DNA from: Lachnospiraceae bacterium
GTDB taxonomy: Bacteria; Bacillota_A; Clostridia; Lachnospirales; Lachnospiraceae
Direction: 5' to 3'
DNA: 14,802 bases
Assembly: GCA_028694115.1 (NCBI GenBank)
Contig: JAQUUB010000108.1
Location: 1-14,802 of the forward strand
The position numbers and the translations under genes were made by a program. The notes beneath the pieces are model-generated. The model was not told the origin of the DNA. It saw nothing but the letters and a program-made list of their open reading frames with translations, and searched no databases. Shown in pieces: positions 1 through 5,324 of this stretch; the stretch's first letter is position 1, and every line of letters begins with the position of its first letter.

Positions 1-203
1 TTGCAGCTGTAAAGATTACTACTCCAGAGAATGAGGGTACCTTCCTCCAGATAGAAGCAACCTTTTTCAAGGTCTCTGCATGAGATGGTTGGAGCGAATA
101 CTGGATATGGCTGCTCCTCAAAAATGAAAGCCTCTAGCTTAGAAGCTTTGGGTCTTCGGTTTTTGGGACTTTTTCCAATGATGGTGATTGTGTCGATTTT
201 CAT
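1..203 (-). CDS. Small protein of unknown function, N-terminal part, cut by left edge
   Basis: An open minus-strand frame starts at ATG 203, with a strong AGGAGG ribosome binding site 5-10 bases upstream of it, and stays open for 67 codons to the window edge, so only the N-terminus is seen. I do not recognise the family. The start is basic (KSPKNRRPK near residues 11-19). Residues 45-67 resemble residues 48-70 of the small protein encoded at 810-1082: the pattern L-x4-F-x-(I/L)-EEG-(S/T)-x-IL-x-SS-x2-Y-x-C gives about 11 identities in 23 positions, at nearly the same distance from the start. The promoter and leader regions of the two genes are also alike, so they look like an old tandem duplication. 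There is no signal peptide or membrane segment in the visible part. The coding call is fairly safe from the ribosome binding site and the paralogy; the function is unknown. Confidence 0.6.
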   Translation of the reverse strand, partial: MKIDTITIIGKSPKNRRPKASKLEAFIFEEQPYPVFAPTISCRDLEKGCFYLEEGTLILWSSNLYSC

Positions 204-216
204 TTTGAAATCCTCC

Positions 217-227
217 TTCTACTAGAA
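217..227. promoter_or_regulatory. TTCTA-N-TAGAA palindrome in leader (copy 1)
   Basis: A perfect 11-base palindrome (TTCTA, one base, TAGAA) lies directly upstream of the ribosome binding site of the partial gene at 1-203. The same element stands at 1109-1119 in front of the related gene. Conservation of the element in two otherwise diverged leaders suggests an operator or an RNA control site. The regulator is unknown. Confidence 0.35.
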
Positions 228-288
228 CAGGTTAAGATAGGGTATTAACAACCGTTATCATAAACTTTTTTCCTGTTTTGGTATTGTG

Positions 289-317
289 ATAATGCCATTA
301 CTTTTCGTACATAGCAA
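289..317 (-). promoter_or_regulatory. Promoter for the partial minus-strand gene at 1-203
   Basis: On the minus strand TTGCTA (312-317) and CATTAT (289-294) are separated by exactly 17 bases, a sigma-A type layout. The -35 side is embedded in a 16-base block (ATGACTTGCTATGTAC) that recurs identically at the second minus-strand gene. Transcription would start near 281 and give a leader of roughly 78 bases before ATG 203. Confidence 0.5.
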
Positions 318-346
318 GTCATTACTGGAAGAGATAGAAAATAATT

Positions 347-410
347 ATTGGTGGCGTGGTTAGCCGCGGTGTTATTACTGGTCATGCAAGGGATATTTTA
401 TTCCACCAAT
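347..410. repeat. Inverted repeat enclosing a nested hairpin
   Basis: ATTGGTGG (347-354) and CCACCAAT (403-410) are perfect 8-base inverted arms. Inside them CGTGG-TTAG-CCGCG (about 355-368) can form a further 5-pair hairpin including one G-T pair. It sits upstream of both flanking promoters, so it is not in an obvious transcript. It could be a remnant of a structured RNA or of a mobile element end; nothing decides between these. Confidence 0.3.
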
Positions 411-460
411 GGAAATTTATATCCTTTAATGAAAGTAATTTAAGGGCTGCTTAAGAGAAA

Positions 461-476
461 ACACTATATATTGTGT
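461..476. promoter_or_regulatory. NrdR box 1
   Basis: The 16 bases ACACTATATATTGTGT match the published NrdR box (acaCwAtATaTwGtgt) at every position. NrdR is the ATP/dATP-sensing repressor of ribonucleotide reductase operons. It binds pairs of such boxes spaced by whole helical turns. A second box is centred 32 bases to the right, one of the usual spacings. No nrd gene is visible next to it. Confidence 0.7.
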
Positions 477-506
477 TTGAAAGTTATAATAACCACTATA
501 TATAGT
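477..506 (+). promoter_or_regulatory. Rightward promoter embedded in the NrdR box pair
   Basis: TTGAAA (477-482) lies immediately right of box 1, and TATAGT (501-506, 18-base spacer) or TATATA (499-504, 16-base spacer) lies inside box 2. A -10 element covered by the downstream box is the arrangement expected for NrdR repression. A transcript would begin near 513 and reach GAGGAG at 574-579. Confidence 0.5.
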
Positions 507-508
507 GG
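493..508. promoter_or_regulatory. NrdR box 2
   Basis: CCACTATATATAGTGG has the full CwATATATwG core of the NrdR box and differs from the consensus only at the outer bases. It is part of a perfect 22-base palindrome at 490-511 with arms TAACCACTATA and TATAGTGGTTA. Its centre is 32 bases from that of box 1. Confidence 0.65.
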
Positions 509-757
509 TTACACAAAGTGCGGTGAGCAGTTTAAGAGCAAACCGTTTATGGGTGTACAGTACATGAAAACCTGAGGAGATAATTCGCATTTCACTATGT
601 AAATCCTTATCAGCGGTCGTTGCACTGAGCCGATATTATTTCAAAGTAGTAGTTTTCTCGAAACCTTGGCTAAATAACATTTTCAGAATACCTGATGAGC
701 ATATTATCCCAATGGTGTGCTAATCAGATCTCCTGAAAAGGCGATCTAAGAACATTG

Positions 758-794
758 AAAAAGAAAAAGAGCCACCGCAGTAAATGCGGCAGCC
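758..794 (-). terminator. Intrinsic terminator of the small minus-strand gene
   Basis: On the minus strand GGCTGCCGCA, loop TTTAC, then TGCGGTGGCTC form a stem of about ten pairs including wobble pairs, followed at once by TTTTTCTTTTTC. It begins 15 bases past the stop codon of the gene at 810-1082, so that gene is a single-gene transcript. Confidence 0.8.
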
Positions 795-809
795 CCAGCA
801 ATGCAGATT

Positions 810-1082
810 TTACTCAATGCGACTGGCTAACAAAAGGATGTGGTGCGGTCTTCCGGTAACGGAATACTCCTCACATTTGTAGGCACCGGATGAGTGAAGA
901 ATGATACTGCCTTCTTCAATTTTAAATCGATGCATACGTAGGTCTTTGTTACTCAATCCAAGGTTAATTTGTACCTTGCTGCCAATAGGCGTAAGTTCTG
1001 CATCAGCCTCCATGGTTTTTGTCATGGGTGAGCCATAAGCAGTAGTTTTCATTTGCAGTGTTACATGGTCTTCGTAAAGCAT
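810..1082 (-). CDS. Small protein of unknown function (90 aa), relative of the gene at 1-203
   Basis: I choose ATG 1082 as start because AAGGAG lies about 10 bases upstream of it. An upstream ATG at 1133 would read through the leader palindrome and lacks a ribosome binding site. The product is 90 residues, polar, without signal peptide or membrane segment. Residues 48-70 carry the shared pattern L-x4-F-x-I-EEG-S-x-IL-x-SS-x2-Y-x-C found in the partial protein at the left edge. The C-terminal third is alternately charged and hydrophobic, suggesting a small beta-rich fold. It has its own promoter (1166-1194) and terminator (758-794), so it is monocistronic and transcribed away from the polysaccharide operon. 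I do not recognise the family and assign no function. The coding status is well supported by the ribosome binding site, promoter, terminator and paralogue. Confidence 0.65.
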   Translation of the reverse strand: MLYEDHVTLQMKTTAYGSPMTKTMEADAELTPIGSKVQINLGLSNKDLRMHRFKIEEGSIILHSSGAYKCEEYSVTGRPHHILLLASRIE

Positions 1083-1108
1083 AGTAGTATTTCTCCTTAA
1101 ATTTGTTC

Positions 1109-1119
1109 TTCTAATAGAA
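1109..1119. promoter_or_regulatory. TTCTA-N-TAGAA palindrome in leader (copy 2)
   Basis: This is the same 11-base palindrome as at 217-227, again just upstream of the ribosome binding site and followed by the same CAGGTT (plus-strand reading). Further out GTTCT and AGAAC extend the symmetry on one side. Confidence 0.35.
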
Positions 1120-1165
1120 CAGGTTTGGGGCATGTTTTAACAACCTTTTTATCTGGTTTGCTTGC

Positions 1166-1194
1166 ATATTAACTCTGTATTTTGTACATAGCAA
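1166..1194 (-). promoter_or_regulatory. Promoter for the 90-aa minus-strand gene
   Basis: TTGCTA (1189-1194) and TAATAT (1166-1171) on the minus strand are 17 bases apart. The block ATGACTTGCTATGTAC is identical to that of the promoter at 289-317. The predicted start near 1158 gives a leader of about 76 bases. Confidence 0.55.
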
Positions 1195-1302
1195 GTCATA
1201 ACGGCAGATTCAGGTATGACGAGTTTTTTATTTCTGATGATTGTTCTTTGCCGGGAATAATGGTCAGAACCAAAAAGCTCTAGTGTCCGTTAAAAAGGAA
1301 GG

Positions 1303-1320
1303 TGCCTCCGAGAGGAGGTG
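1303..1320 (+). promoter_or_regulatory. Hairpin sequestering the toxin ribosome binding site
   Basis: CCTCC (1305-1309), loop GAGA (1310-1313) and GGAGG (1314-1318) form five strong pairs closed by a GNRA-type tetraloop, with two possible G-U pairs outside. The right arm is the ribosome binding site of the small gene that follows, so the site would be hidden in the folded RNA. Such sequestration is typical of type I toxin messages. Confidence 0.6.
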
Positions 1321-1329
1321 ATGGGCGAT

Positions 1330-1428
1330 ATGACAGAGTATGAAATACTTATGGTGATATTGGCAGTTTTGACCTATGCCAATTCTGCCGGAATATTGCT
1401 GGTTACTATCCTAGATAAGAAAAAATAG
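1330..1428 (+). CDS. Probable type I holin-like toxin (32 aa)
   Basis: A short frame starting at ATG 1330 encodes 32 residues: a T-x-YE-x-L beginning, a continuous hydrophobic segment of about 22 residues (roughly 5-27), and a lysine tail ending KKK. This layout matches the Fst/TxpA and 'putative holin-like toxin' peptides of Firmicutes, which insert in the membrane and are silenced by an antisense RNA. I prefer ATG 1330 over the in-frame ATG 1321 because GGAGGTG at 1314-1320 leaves 9 bases to 1330 and none to 1321. The ribosome binding site is folded into a hairpin (1303-1320), and a minus-strand terminator overlaps the 3' end. It could also be a harmless small membrane peptide. It lies between the small minus-strand genes and the polysaccharide operon, with its own leader from about 1220. 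Confidence 0.55.
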   Translation: MTEYEILMVILAVLTYANSAGILLVTILDKKK

Positions 1429-1446
1429 TCAGACGGCAATCTGACT
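1416..1446 (-). terminator. Minus-strand terminator overlapping the toxin stop codon, possible end of an antitoxin RNA
   Basis: AGTCAGA (1427-1433), a six-base loop and TCTGACT (1440-1446) make a perfect 7-pair stem. Read on the minus strand it is followed by ATTTTTTCTT, an intrinsic terminator; on the plus strand no T-run follows. It would end an RNA that starts between here and the aminotransferase gene and overlaps the 3' end of the toxin message, the layout of a type I antitoxin. A weak minus-strand promoter (TTGAAC/TATTCG, 17 bases apart, around 1510-1540) is possible but not strong. Confidence 0.5.
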
Positions 1447-1469
1447 GATATGTAAAGATTTAAAGAAAG

Positions 1470-1486
1470 CACTGGAATTTCTAGTG
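1470..1486. promoter_or_regulatory. Near-palindrome in the operon leader
   Basis: CACTGGAA, one base, TTCTAGTG forms 8-base arms with a single G-T pair, about 45 bases upstream of the first operon gene. It may be an operator or an RNA hairpin in the leader. The AT-rich TTTAAAATAATT just to its right (about 1494) could hold a -10 element, but I see no good -35. Confidence 0.3.
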
Positions 1487-1532
1487 GGCACTTTAAAATA
1501 ATTAGAAATAGCGAATAAAGGAGCACAACATC

Positions 1533-2810
1533 ATGTTCAAAGGTACTGATATTAAACCGTTTTCTAAGAAAGTCTGGCTTGCATCTCCTACCATGCACGG
1601 GGAGGAACTGAAGTATGTCACAGAGGCATACGAAACCAACTGGATGAGTACTGTTGGTGCAAATATAAATGAAGCTGAAAAAATTGCAGCAGAAAAAGCT
1701 GAAGTGAAGTATGCAGTTGGACTGTCTGCATGTACGGCTGCATTGCATTTGTGCGTAAAACTGGCTGGTGAAAGATTATATGGTAAGCCGGCAATAAGCC
1801 ATGGTGCTGTTGAAGGAAAATGCGTTTTCTGTAGCGATATGACCTTTGATGCTACTCTGAACCCAGTTGTCTACGAAGGAGGCATTCCAATCTTCATCGA
1901 CACAGAAAGAGATAGTTGGAACATGGATCCTGTAGCTTTGGAGAAGGCTTTTGAGATGTATCCGGACGTGAAGCTTGTTATTAGTGCTGAGCTTTATGGC
2001 TTCCCTGGAAGAATGGATGAGATTAAACGAATCTGTGAAAAGCATGGAGCACTTCTGATTGAGGATGCAGCTGAGGCGATGGGTGCGACCATTGATGGCA
2101 GACAGTGTGGCAGCTTTGGTGATTACAGTGCAATTTCATACAATGGCAATAAAATCATCACTGGATCCAGTGGTGGATGCCTGCTGACAAATAGTTTAGA
2201 AGACGCAAATAAAACCAGAAAATGGTCTACCCAAAGCCGCGAAAATGCCGCATGGTATCAGCATGAAGAGGTTGGTTATAACTACCGAATGAGTAATGTT
2301 ATTGCTGGAGTTATCAGAGGGCAGTATGACTATCTGGAAGAACACATCGAACAGAAAAAGAAAGTCTACGAGAGGTATGCAGAAGGCTTGAAAGGCCTGC
2401 CGATTAAGATGAATCCTATAGTAGAAGGCACTGAACCAAACTATTGGCTTTCCGCGATCATTATTGATGACGATGCTATGTGCAAGCAGGTCAGAGGTGA
2501 GTGTGACGTTGCTTACGTAAAGGAAGTTGGCAAGACTTGTCCGACTGAAATGCTGGAAGCAATAAGCAGTATTAACGCTGAAGGAAGACCAATATGGAAG
2601 CCAATGCATATGCAGCCTATGTACAGAATGCATGAGGTTGTGGGCAGAGATGGTAGTTTGAGATGTAGAACAAATGCTTACATAGCTGGTGGCGTTGAGG
2701 ACGTTGGTGCTGATATTTTTCAGCGCGGTGTTTGCTTGCCGAGCGACAATAAGATGACTGAGGAAGAGCAGGATGCTGTTATTGCAGTTATTAGAGGATG
2801 TTTTGAGTAA
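1533..2810 (+). CDS. PglE-like UDP-sugar 4-aminotransferase (DegT/DnrJ/EryC1/StrS family)
   Basis: The 425-residue protein has the full length of this PLP enzyme family. Visible features: the substrate-side ASP-x-MHG start (residues 17-23) and NWMSTVG (36-42); SACTAALHL (65-73), which binds the cofactor phosphate; EDAAEAMGA (177-185), whose aspartate contacts the pyridine nitrogen; SYNGNKIITGSSGG (202-215), with K207 as the Schiff-base lysine; and VGYNYRMSNVIAG (247-259). The SYNGNKIIT form is closest to PglE and EpsN, which aminate the 4-keto group of UDP-2-acetamido-2,6-dideoxy-xylo-hexosulose using glutamate. It acts in the cytoplasm on a nucleotide sugar. AAAGGAG lies 8 bases before ATG 1533. 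It is the first gene of the polysaccharide operon, and its 3' end overlaps the VanZ gene. The 4,6-dehydratase that would feed it (PglF/CapD type) is not in the window. The family is certain; the exact sugar is inferred. Confidence 0.9.
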   Translation: MFKGTDIKPFSKKVWLASPTMHGEELKYVTEAYETNWMSTVGANINEAEKIAAEKAEVKYAVGLSACTAALHLCVKLAGERLYGKPAISHGAVEGKCVFCSDMTFDATLNPVVYEGGIPIFIDTERDSWNMDPVALEKAFEMYPDVKLVISAELYGFPGRMDEIKRICEKHGALLIEDAAEAMGATIDGRQCGSFGDYSAISYNGNKIITGSSGGCLLTNSLEDANKTRKWSTQSRENAAWYQHEEVGYNYRMSNVIAGVIRGQYDYLEEHIEQKKKVYERYAEGLKGLPIKMNPIVEGTEPNYWLSAIIIDDDAMCKQVRGECDVAYVKEVGKTCPTEMLEAISSINAEGRPIWKPMHMQPMYRMHEVVGRDGSLRCRTNAYIAGGVEDVGADIFQRGVCLPSDNKMTEEEQDAVIAVIRGCFE

Positions 2811-3216
2811 GAAGTGGTGGGTGCTGTTTTTAGCTTACTGCGGTTTTATAGTTTGGATGACGTTGCTGAGTAGAACAATAAAAGAACGCGAGTTTGAACT
2901 CGGATTGTTCTGGGGACTTCGGATGTGGATTGATGGAGAGCCACAAGGATGGTCAGTTGTTATTCAGTACATAAATAACATTTTCTTGTTCATACCATTT
3001 GGCCTTTTTTTAAGTGGAATTGTGGAAAAGAAATGGATGCTTGTGGCTATAATAGCACTGGGAAGTTCAGCATTGATTGAAGTTACACAGTACATAACTG
3101 CAAGAGGGTTAGCTGAAGTAGATGATGTGATTAGTAACATGATAGGTGCTGTAGCTGGGAATTTGTTGTGGAAGTGTGGGAAGAAATTGCGGAAATGGTA
3201 CACAGATGTACGATAA
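2773..3216 (+). CDS. VanZ-family membrane protein
   Basis: This small integral membrane protein (147 residues from ATG 2773) has four predicted hydrophobic segments: about 15-33, 65-82, 88-101 and 119-133. The VanZ family signature is clear: NNIFLFIPFG (68-77), IEVTQYITARG (102-112), then VDDVISNMIGAVAGN (116-130). VanZ proteins are linked to teicoplanin resistance in one operon, but most relatives, including those in polysaccharide loci, have no proven job. The start is uncertain. ATG 2773 has AGGA 8 bases upstream but overlaps the aminotransferase gene by 38 bases. TTG 2803, after TTAGAGGATG, would overlap by only 8 bases and would still keep all membrane segments. It is followed at once by the remnant of a second aminotransferase, so it looks like part of an inserted segment. 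Confidence 0.85.
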   Translation: MLLLQLLEDVLSKKWWVLFLAYCGFIVWMTLLSRTIKEREFELGLFWGLRMWIDGEPQGWSVVIQYINNIFLFIPFGLFLSGIVEKKWMLVAIIALGSSALIEVTQYITARGLAEVDDVISNMIGAVAGNLLWKCGKKLRKWYTDVR

Positions 3217-3224
3217 ATAAAAAT

Positions 3225-3468
3225 TGCCAAGCAGAAATCCTTGATACTATTGATCCTCTCAGTGCTGAAGACCGCCCAATATGGAATCCAATGCACAGAA
3301 TCCATGAGATCGTGAGCAGAGATGAAATCATTAGATCATACATAGCTAGTGGATGCGAGGCTGTTGATGCTGATATAGTCAACGCGGGGGTGCTTTCCGA
3401 GTGATAACAAGATGACTGTGGAAGAACAGAATAAAATTCAAGAAGTTATTAGAGAATGATTTGAGTAA
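3225..3468 (+). pseudogene. Decayed 3' end of a second DegT-type aminotransferase
   Basis: The frame around 3225-3404 encodes the last part of an aminotransferase like that at 1533-2810. Shared blocks are AE-x-RPIW-x-PMH, a RIHEIVSRD block equivalent to RMHEVVGRD, and YIA-x-G-x-E-x-V-x-ADI. Two short deletions are visible relative to the intact copy (MQPMY, and about five residues near RCRTN). Near 3391-3396 the frame shifts, giving a stop at 3402-3404, while PSDNKMT-x-EEQ continues in the next frame up to VIRE. There TGA (3457-3459) replaces the TGT of the intact gene, before the shared TTTGAGTAA. Identity to the intact copy is only about half, so it is not a fresh duplication but the remnant of a divergent homologue. 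No 5' part is present. It is non-functional as an enzyme. Confidence 0.8.
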
Positions 3469-3490
3469 AAAAGAAATAAAGGAGATTAAG

Positions 3491-4588
3491 ATGAGTAAAA
3501 CAATTTTAGTTACTGGTATTGGCGGTTTGACCCCGAGATCTATTACTACGATTATTAGAGAAAATCACCCTGATTACAAAGTGATTGGTTGTGATGTTGA
3601 AAAAAAAGCGATGGGTTTCTTTATAACACTTAAAGATGGCAGGAAACTTGTGGATGAGTATTACATTTGTCCTCGTTGTTCAAATCCAAATTATTTTCCT
3701 TGGATTGAAAAATTAGTGGAAGATAAGAAGATTGATTATGCGTTCGTGCAGCCAGAGGCTGAAATTGTTGAATGGGGAGAGTACTACGAAAAGAATGGTA
3801 AGTTTCCTTGTCCGGTATTCATGGGATGCAAGCTTCTATCTGAATCATTGAGAGATAAATCCATTATGGCTGATTTACTCGAGGGAACAGATTTTATTCC
3901 AAAGACAATCAAGGTTACACAGGAAAATCCTTGTTTTGAAGATGTTGAAAAAGAAATTGGATTTCCTTGTTGGATTCGTGCAACAGAGGGAACTGGTGGT
4001 TTAGGATCTCTTCGTTTGGATGATGTTAGTAGCTATAAAAGCTGGCTGTTCATTAATTCCAAGATTCCAGAGTTTACAGTTAGTGAATTTCTTACTGGTC
4101 GTCACCTTGCAAACGAGATGCTTTATTATAACGGCGAATACGTGAAAGGAGCCTCTCTGGAATGTGTTGAATACGTAATGGCAAATACCGCTCCGTCGCA
4201 TGTTACCGGTAATACTCATTTTGGGCGTTTTCTTAATGAACGCAGAATCAATGAGTTTTGTGATAGCTGTATTAAATATTTAGAACATAAACTTGGCATT
4301 CCCGCACATGGCATCCTGTCATTCGATTTGAAAGAAGATAGCCATGGCAATATGAAGGTTACAGAAATAAATATCCGTCACATGGCTTATGCCGGAGTAA
4401 TGGCTCATATAGGATTTGATCTTATCGAAGATACCATCAAAATTATGGAAGATGGTAATGCAGATAGAGTTAATAGAGATCAGTACCACCAGTATGAGAA
4501 ACCGTATATTTTTCTTCGTGATGTGGATGTTGAACCAATTATTCTGGATAGCGAAGAAATATTTGATCATTCAAAAGTCAAATTCTAA
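3491..4588 (+). CDS. ATP-grasp enzyme, carbamoyl-phosphate-synthase-like
   Basis: I take ATG 3491 as start because AAAGGAG stands 7 bases before it; an upstream TTG at 3461 is inside the aminotransferase remnant. The 365-residue protein has an N-terminal Rossmann-like pre-grasp domain (TILVTGIGG at 4-12; CDVEKKAMG at 34-42) and an ATP-grasp domain. The glycine-rich loop is WIRATEGTGGLGSLRL (161-176), with Arg where many relatives have Lys, as in carbamoyl phosphate synthase. The adenine-linking strand is SEFLTGRHLANEM (198-210), and the metal site is FDL (278-280) plus TEINIRH (291-297; E292, N294). These enzymes activate a carboxylate as acyl phosphate and join it to an amine or thiol. In this locus, next to a sugar aminotransferase, I infer ligation of an acid, perhaps an amino acid, to an amino sugar. 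Substrates cannot be read from the sequence. It ends 13 bases before the phosphoglycosyl transferase. Confidence 0.85.
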   Translation: MSKTILVTGIGGLTPRSITTIIRENHPDYKVIGCDVEKKAMGFFITLKDGRKLVDEYYICPRCSNPNYFPWIEKLVEDKKIDYAFVQPEAEIVEWGEYYEKNGKFPCPVFMGCKLLSESLRDKSIMADLLEGTDFIPKTIKVTQENPCFEDVEKEIGFPCWIRATEGTGGLGSLRLDDVSSYKSWLFINSKIPEFTVSEFLTGRHLANEMLYYNGEYVKGASLECVEYVMANTAPSHVTGNTHFGRFLNERRINEFCDSCIKYLEHKLGIPAHGILSFDLKEDSHGNMKVTEINIRHMAYAGVMAHIGFDLIEDTIKIMEDGNADRVNRDQYHQYEKPYIFLRDVDVEPIILDSEEIFDHSKVKF

Positions 4589-4601
4589 GGAAGGAATTAC
4601 T

Positions 4602-5324
4602 ATGTGGAAAGAGTTTGAAAAAAAATACGGAGTTAAAAAAGGACCTTATGCTTTGTTTTTCAAGCGCCTCATTGATCTAGCAGTTACATTAATAGGGTTT
4701 ATCATTATTTCGCCAATATTCCTGGTGCTTTGTATTCTTGTACGCACAAAACTGGGGAGCCCAATCTTCTTTAAACAAAAGAGGACTGGTAAGGATGAGA
4801 AGACTTTTGAAATGATCAAATTTCGTACCATGACCGATGCTCGTGATGAGAACGGTGAATTACTTCCAGATACTGAACGATTTACAAAATTTGGTAATTT
4901 TATGAGAAATTCTAGCTTGGATGAATTACCAGAACTATTGAATGTAATCAGAGGTGATATGAGCTTAGTGGGACCACGCCCCTTATATCCTTTTTATCTT
5001 CCTTATTATACATACAAGGAAAGTTTAAGACATTCTGTTCGAGGAGGTATAACTGGCTTGGCACAGATTAATGGAAGAGCTTTGTGTAAATGGAATGATA
5101 GATTTGAATATGATGTTAAGTATGTTCAAAAAGTAACTTTTCTTGGTGATATAAAAATTTTGTGGCTTACATTCTATAAAGTATTCAAGAAAAGTGACAT
5201 TGGTGTTCCGAGTGTCACAGAAGAAGGTGGGCTTCATATTATTCGTGAAGTTCAGAGACCAGAGTGTATTAAGAATCTTGAAGGCGATCCTAACATGCCA
5301 AAATTTGTGCAAGGAGTGAAATGA
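4602..5324 (+). CDS. PglC-like monotopic phosphoglycosyl transferase (initiating sugar transferase)
   Basis: Start ATG 4602 follows AAGGAAGG with good spacing and gives 240 residues, the size of a small monotopic phosphoglycosyl transferase with a short C-terminal extension. In order: KRLIDLAVTL (21-30) leading into a re-entrant membrane helix (about 24-48) with the helix-breaking Ser37-Pro38; FKQKRTGKD (57-65); KFRTM (73-77); and SLDELPELLNVIRGDMSLVG (105-124), with the catalytic Asp107-Glu108 pair, followed by PRP. The enzyme transfers a sugar 1-phosphate from a UDP-sugar to undecaprenyl phosphate on the cytoplasmic face, founding the repeat unit. PglC and EpsL relatives use UDP-diacetylbacillosamine, and the PglE-like aminotransferase in the same operon supports a diamino-trideoxy sugar here. 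No large N-terminal CapD/WbaP-type domain is present. The family is certain; the substrate is inferred. It overlaps the next gene by ATGA. Confidence 0.92.
   Translation: MWKEFEKKYGVKKGPYALFFKRLIDLAVTLIGFIIISPIFLVLCILVRTKLGSPIFFKQKRTGKDEKTFEMIKFRTMTDARDENGELLPDTERFTKFGNFMRNSSLDELPELLNVIRGDMSLVGPRPLYPFYLPYYTYKESLRHSVRGGITGLAQINGRALCKWNDRFEYDVKYVQKVTFLGDIKILWLTFYKVFKKSDIGVPSVTEEGGLHIIREVQRPECIKNLEGDPNMPKFVQGVK

Larger units (their letters stand above)
204..809. other. 606-base intergenic stretch with a promoter pair and decayed sequence
   Basis: No convincing gene lies here. From left to right it holds the leader and promoter of the gene at 1-203 (to about 322), a long-armed inverted repeat at 347-410, two NrdR-box-like palindromes with a rightward promoter at 461-508, and a leader ending in GAGGAG (574-579). 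At the position where a start codon is expected there is ATT (589), which opens only 44 codons to TAA 721-723 and resembles no protein I know. This may be the scar of a deleted gene. Then comes the minus-strand terminator at 758-794. Confidence 0.5.

Noticed and set aside
340..460. JUMPstart/ops-type element in front of the polysaccharide locus
   Set aside because: GTGGCGTGGTTAGCC looks vaguely similar, but the GGCGGTAG core is absent and the site is far upstream of the operon.
620..680. tRNA-like GGTTTCGAG string
   Set aside because: There is no acceptor stem, anticodon arm or matching partner around it.
726..748. Plus-strand terminator at the AGATCTCC/GGCGATCT inverted repeat
   Set aside because: The stem has a mismatch and is not followed by a T-run on the plus strand.
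1374..1748. Minus-strand open frame of 124 codons across the operon start
   Set aside because: It runs opposite to the well-supported aminotransferase gene and the toxin, has a composition unlike a protein, and lacks a ribosome binding site.
3168..3404. Plus-strand frame of 78 codons as an independent gene
   Set aside because: Its first third overlaps the VanZ gene in another frame and the rest is the aminotransferase remnant, so it is part of a pseudogene.
4416..4601. Longer start for the phosphoglycosyl transferase at 4416
   Set aside because: This stretch is inside the ATP-grasp gene in another frame, while ATG 4602 has a good ribosome binding site and the family-typical N-terminus.
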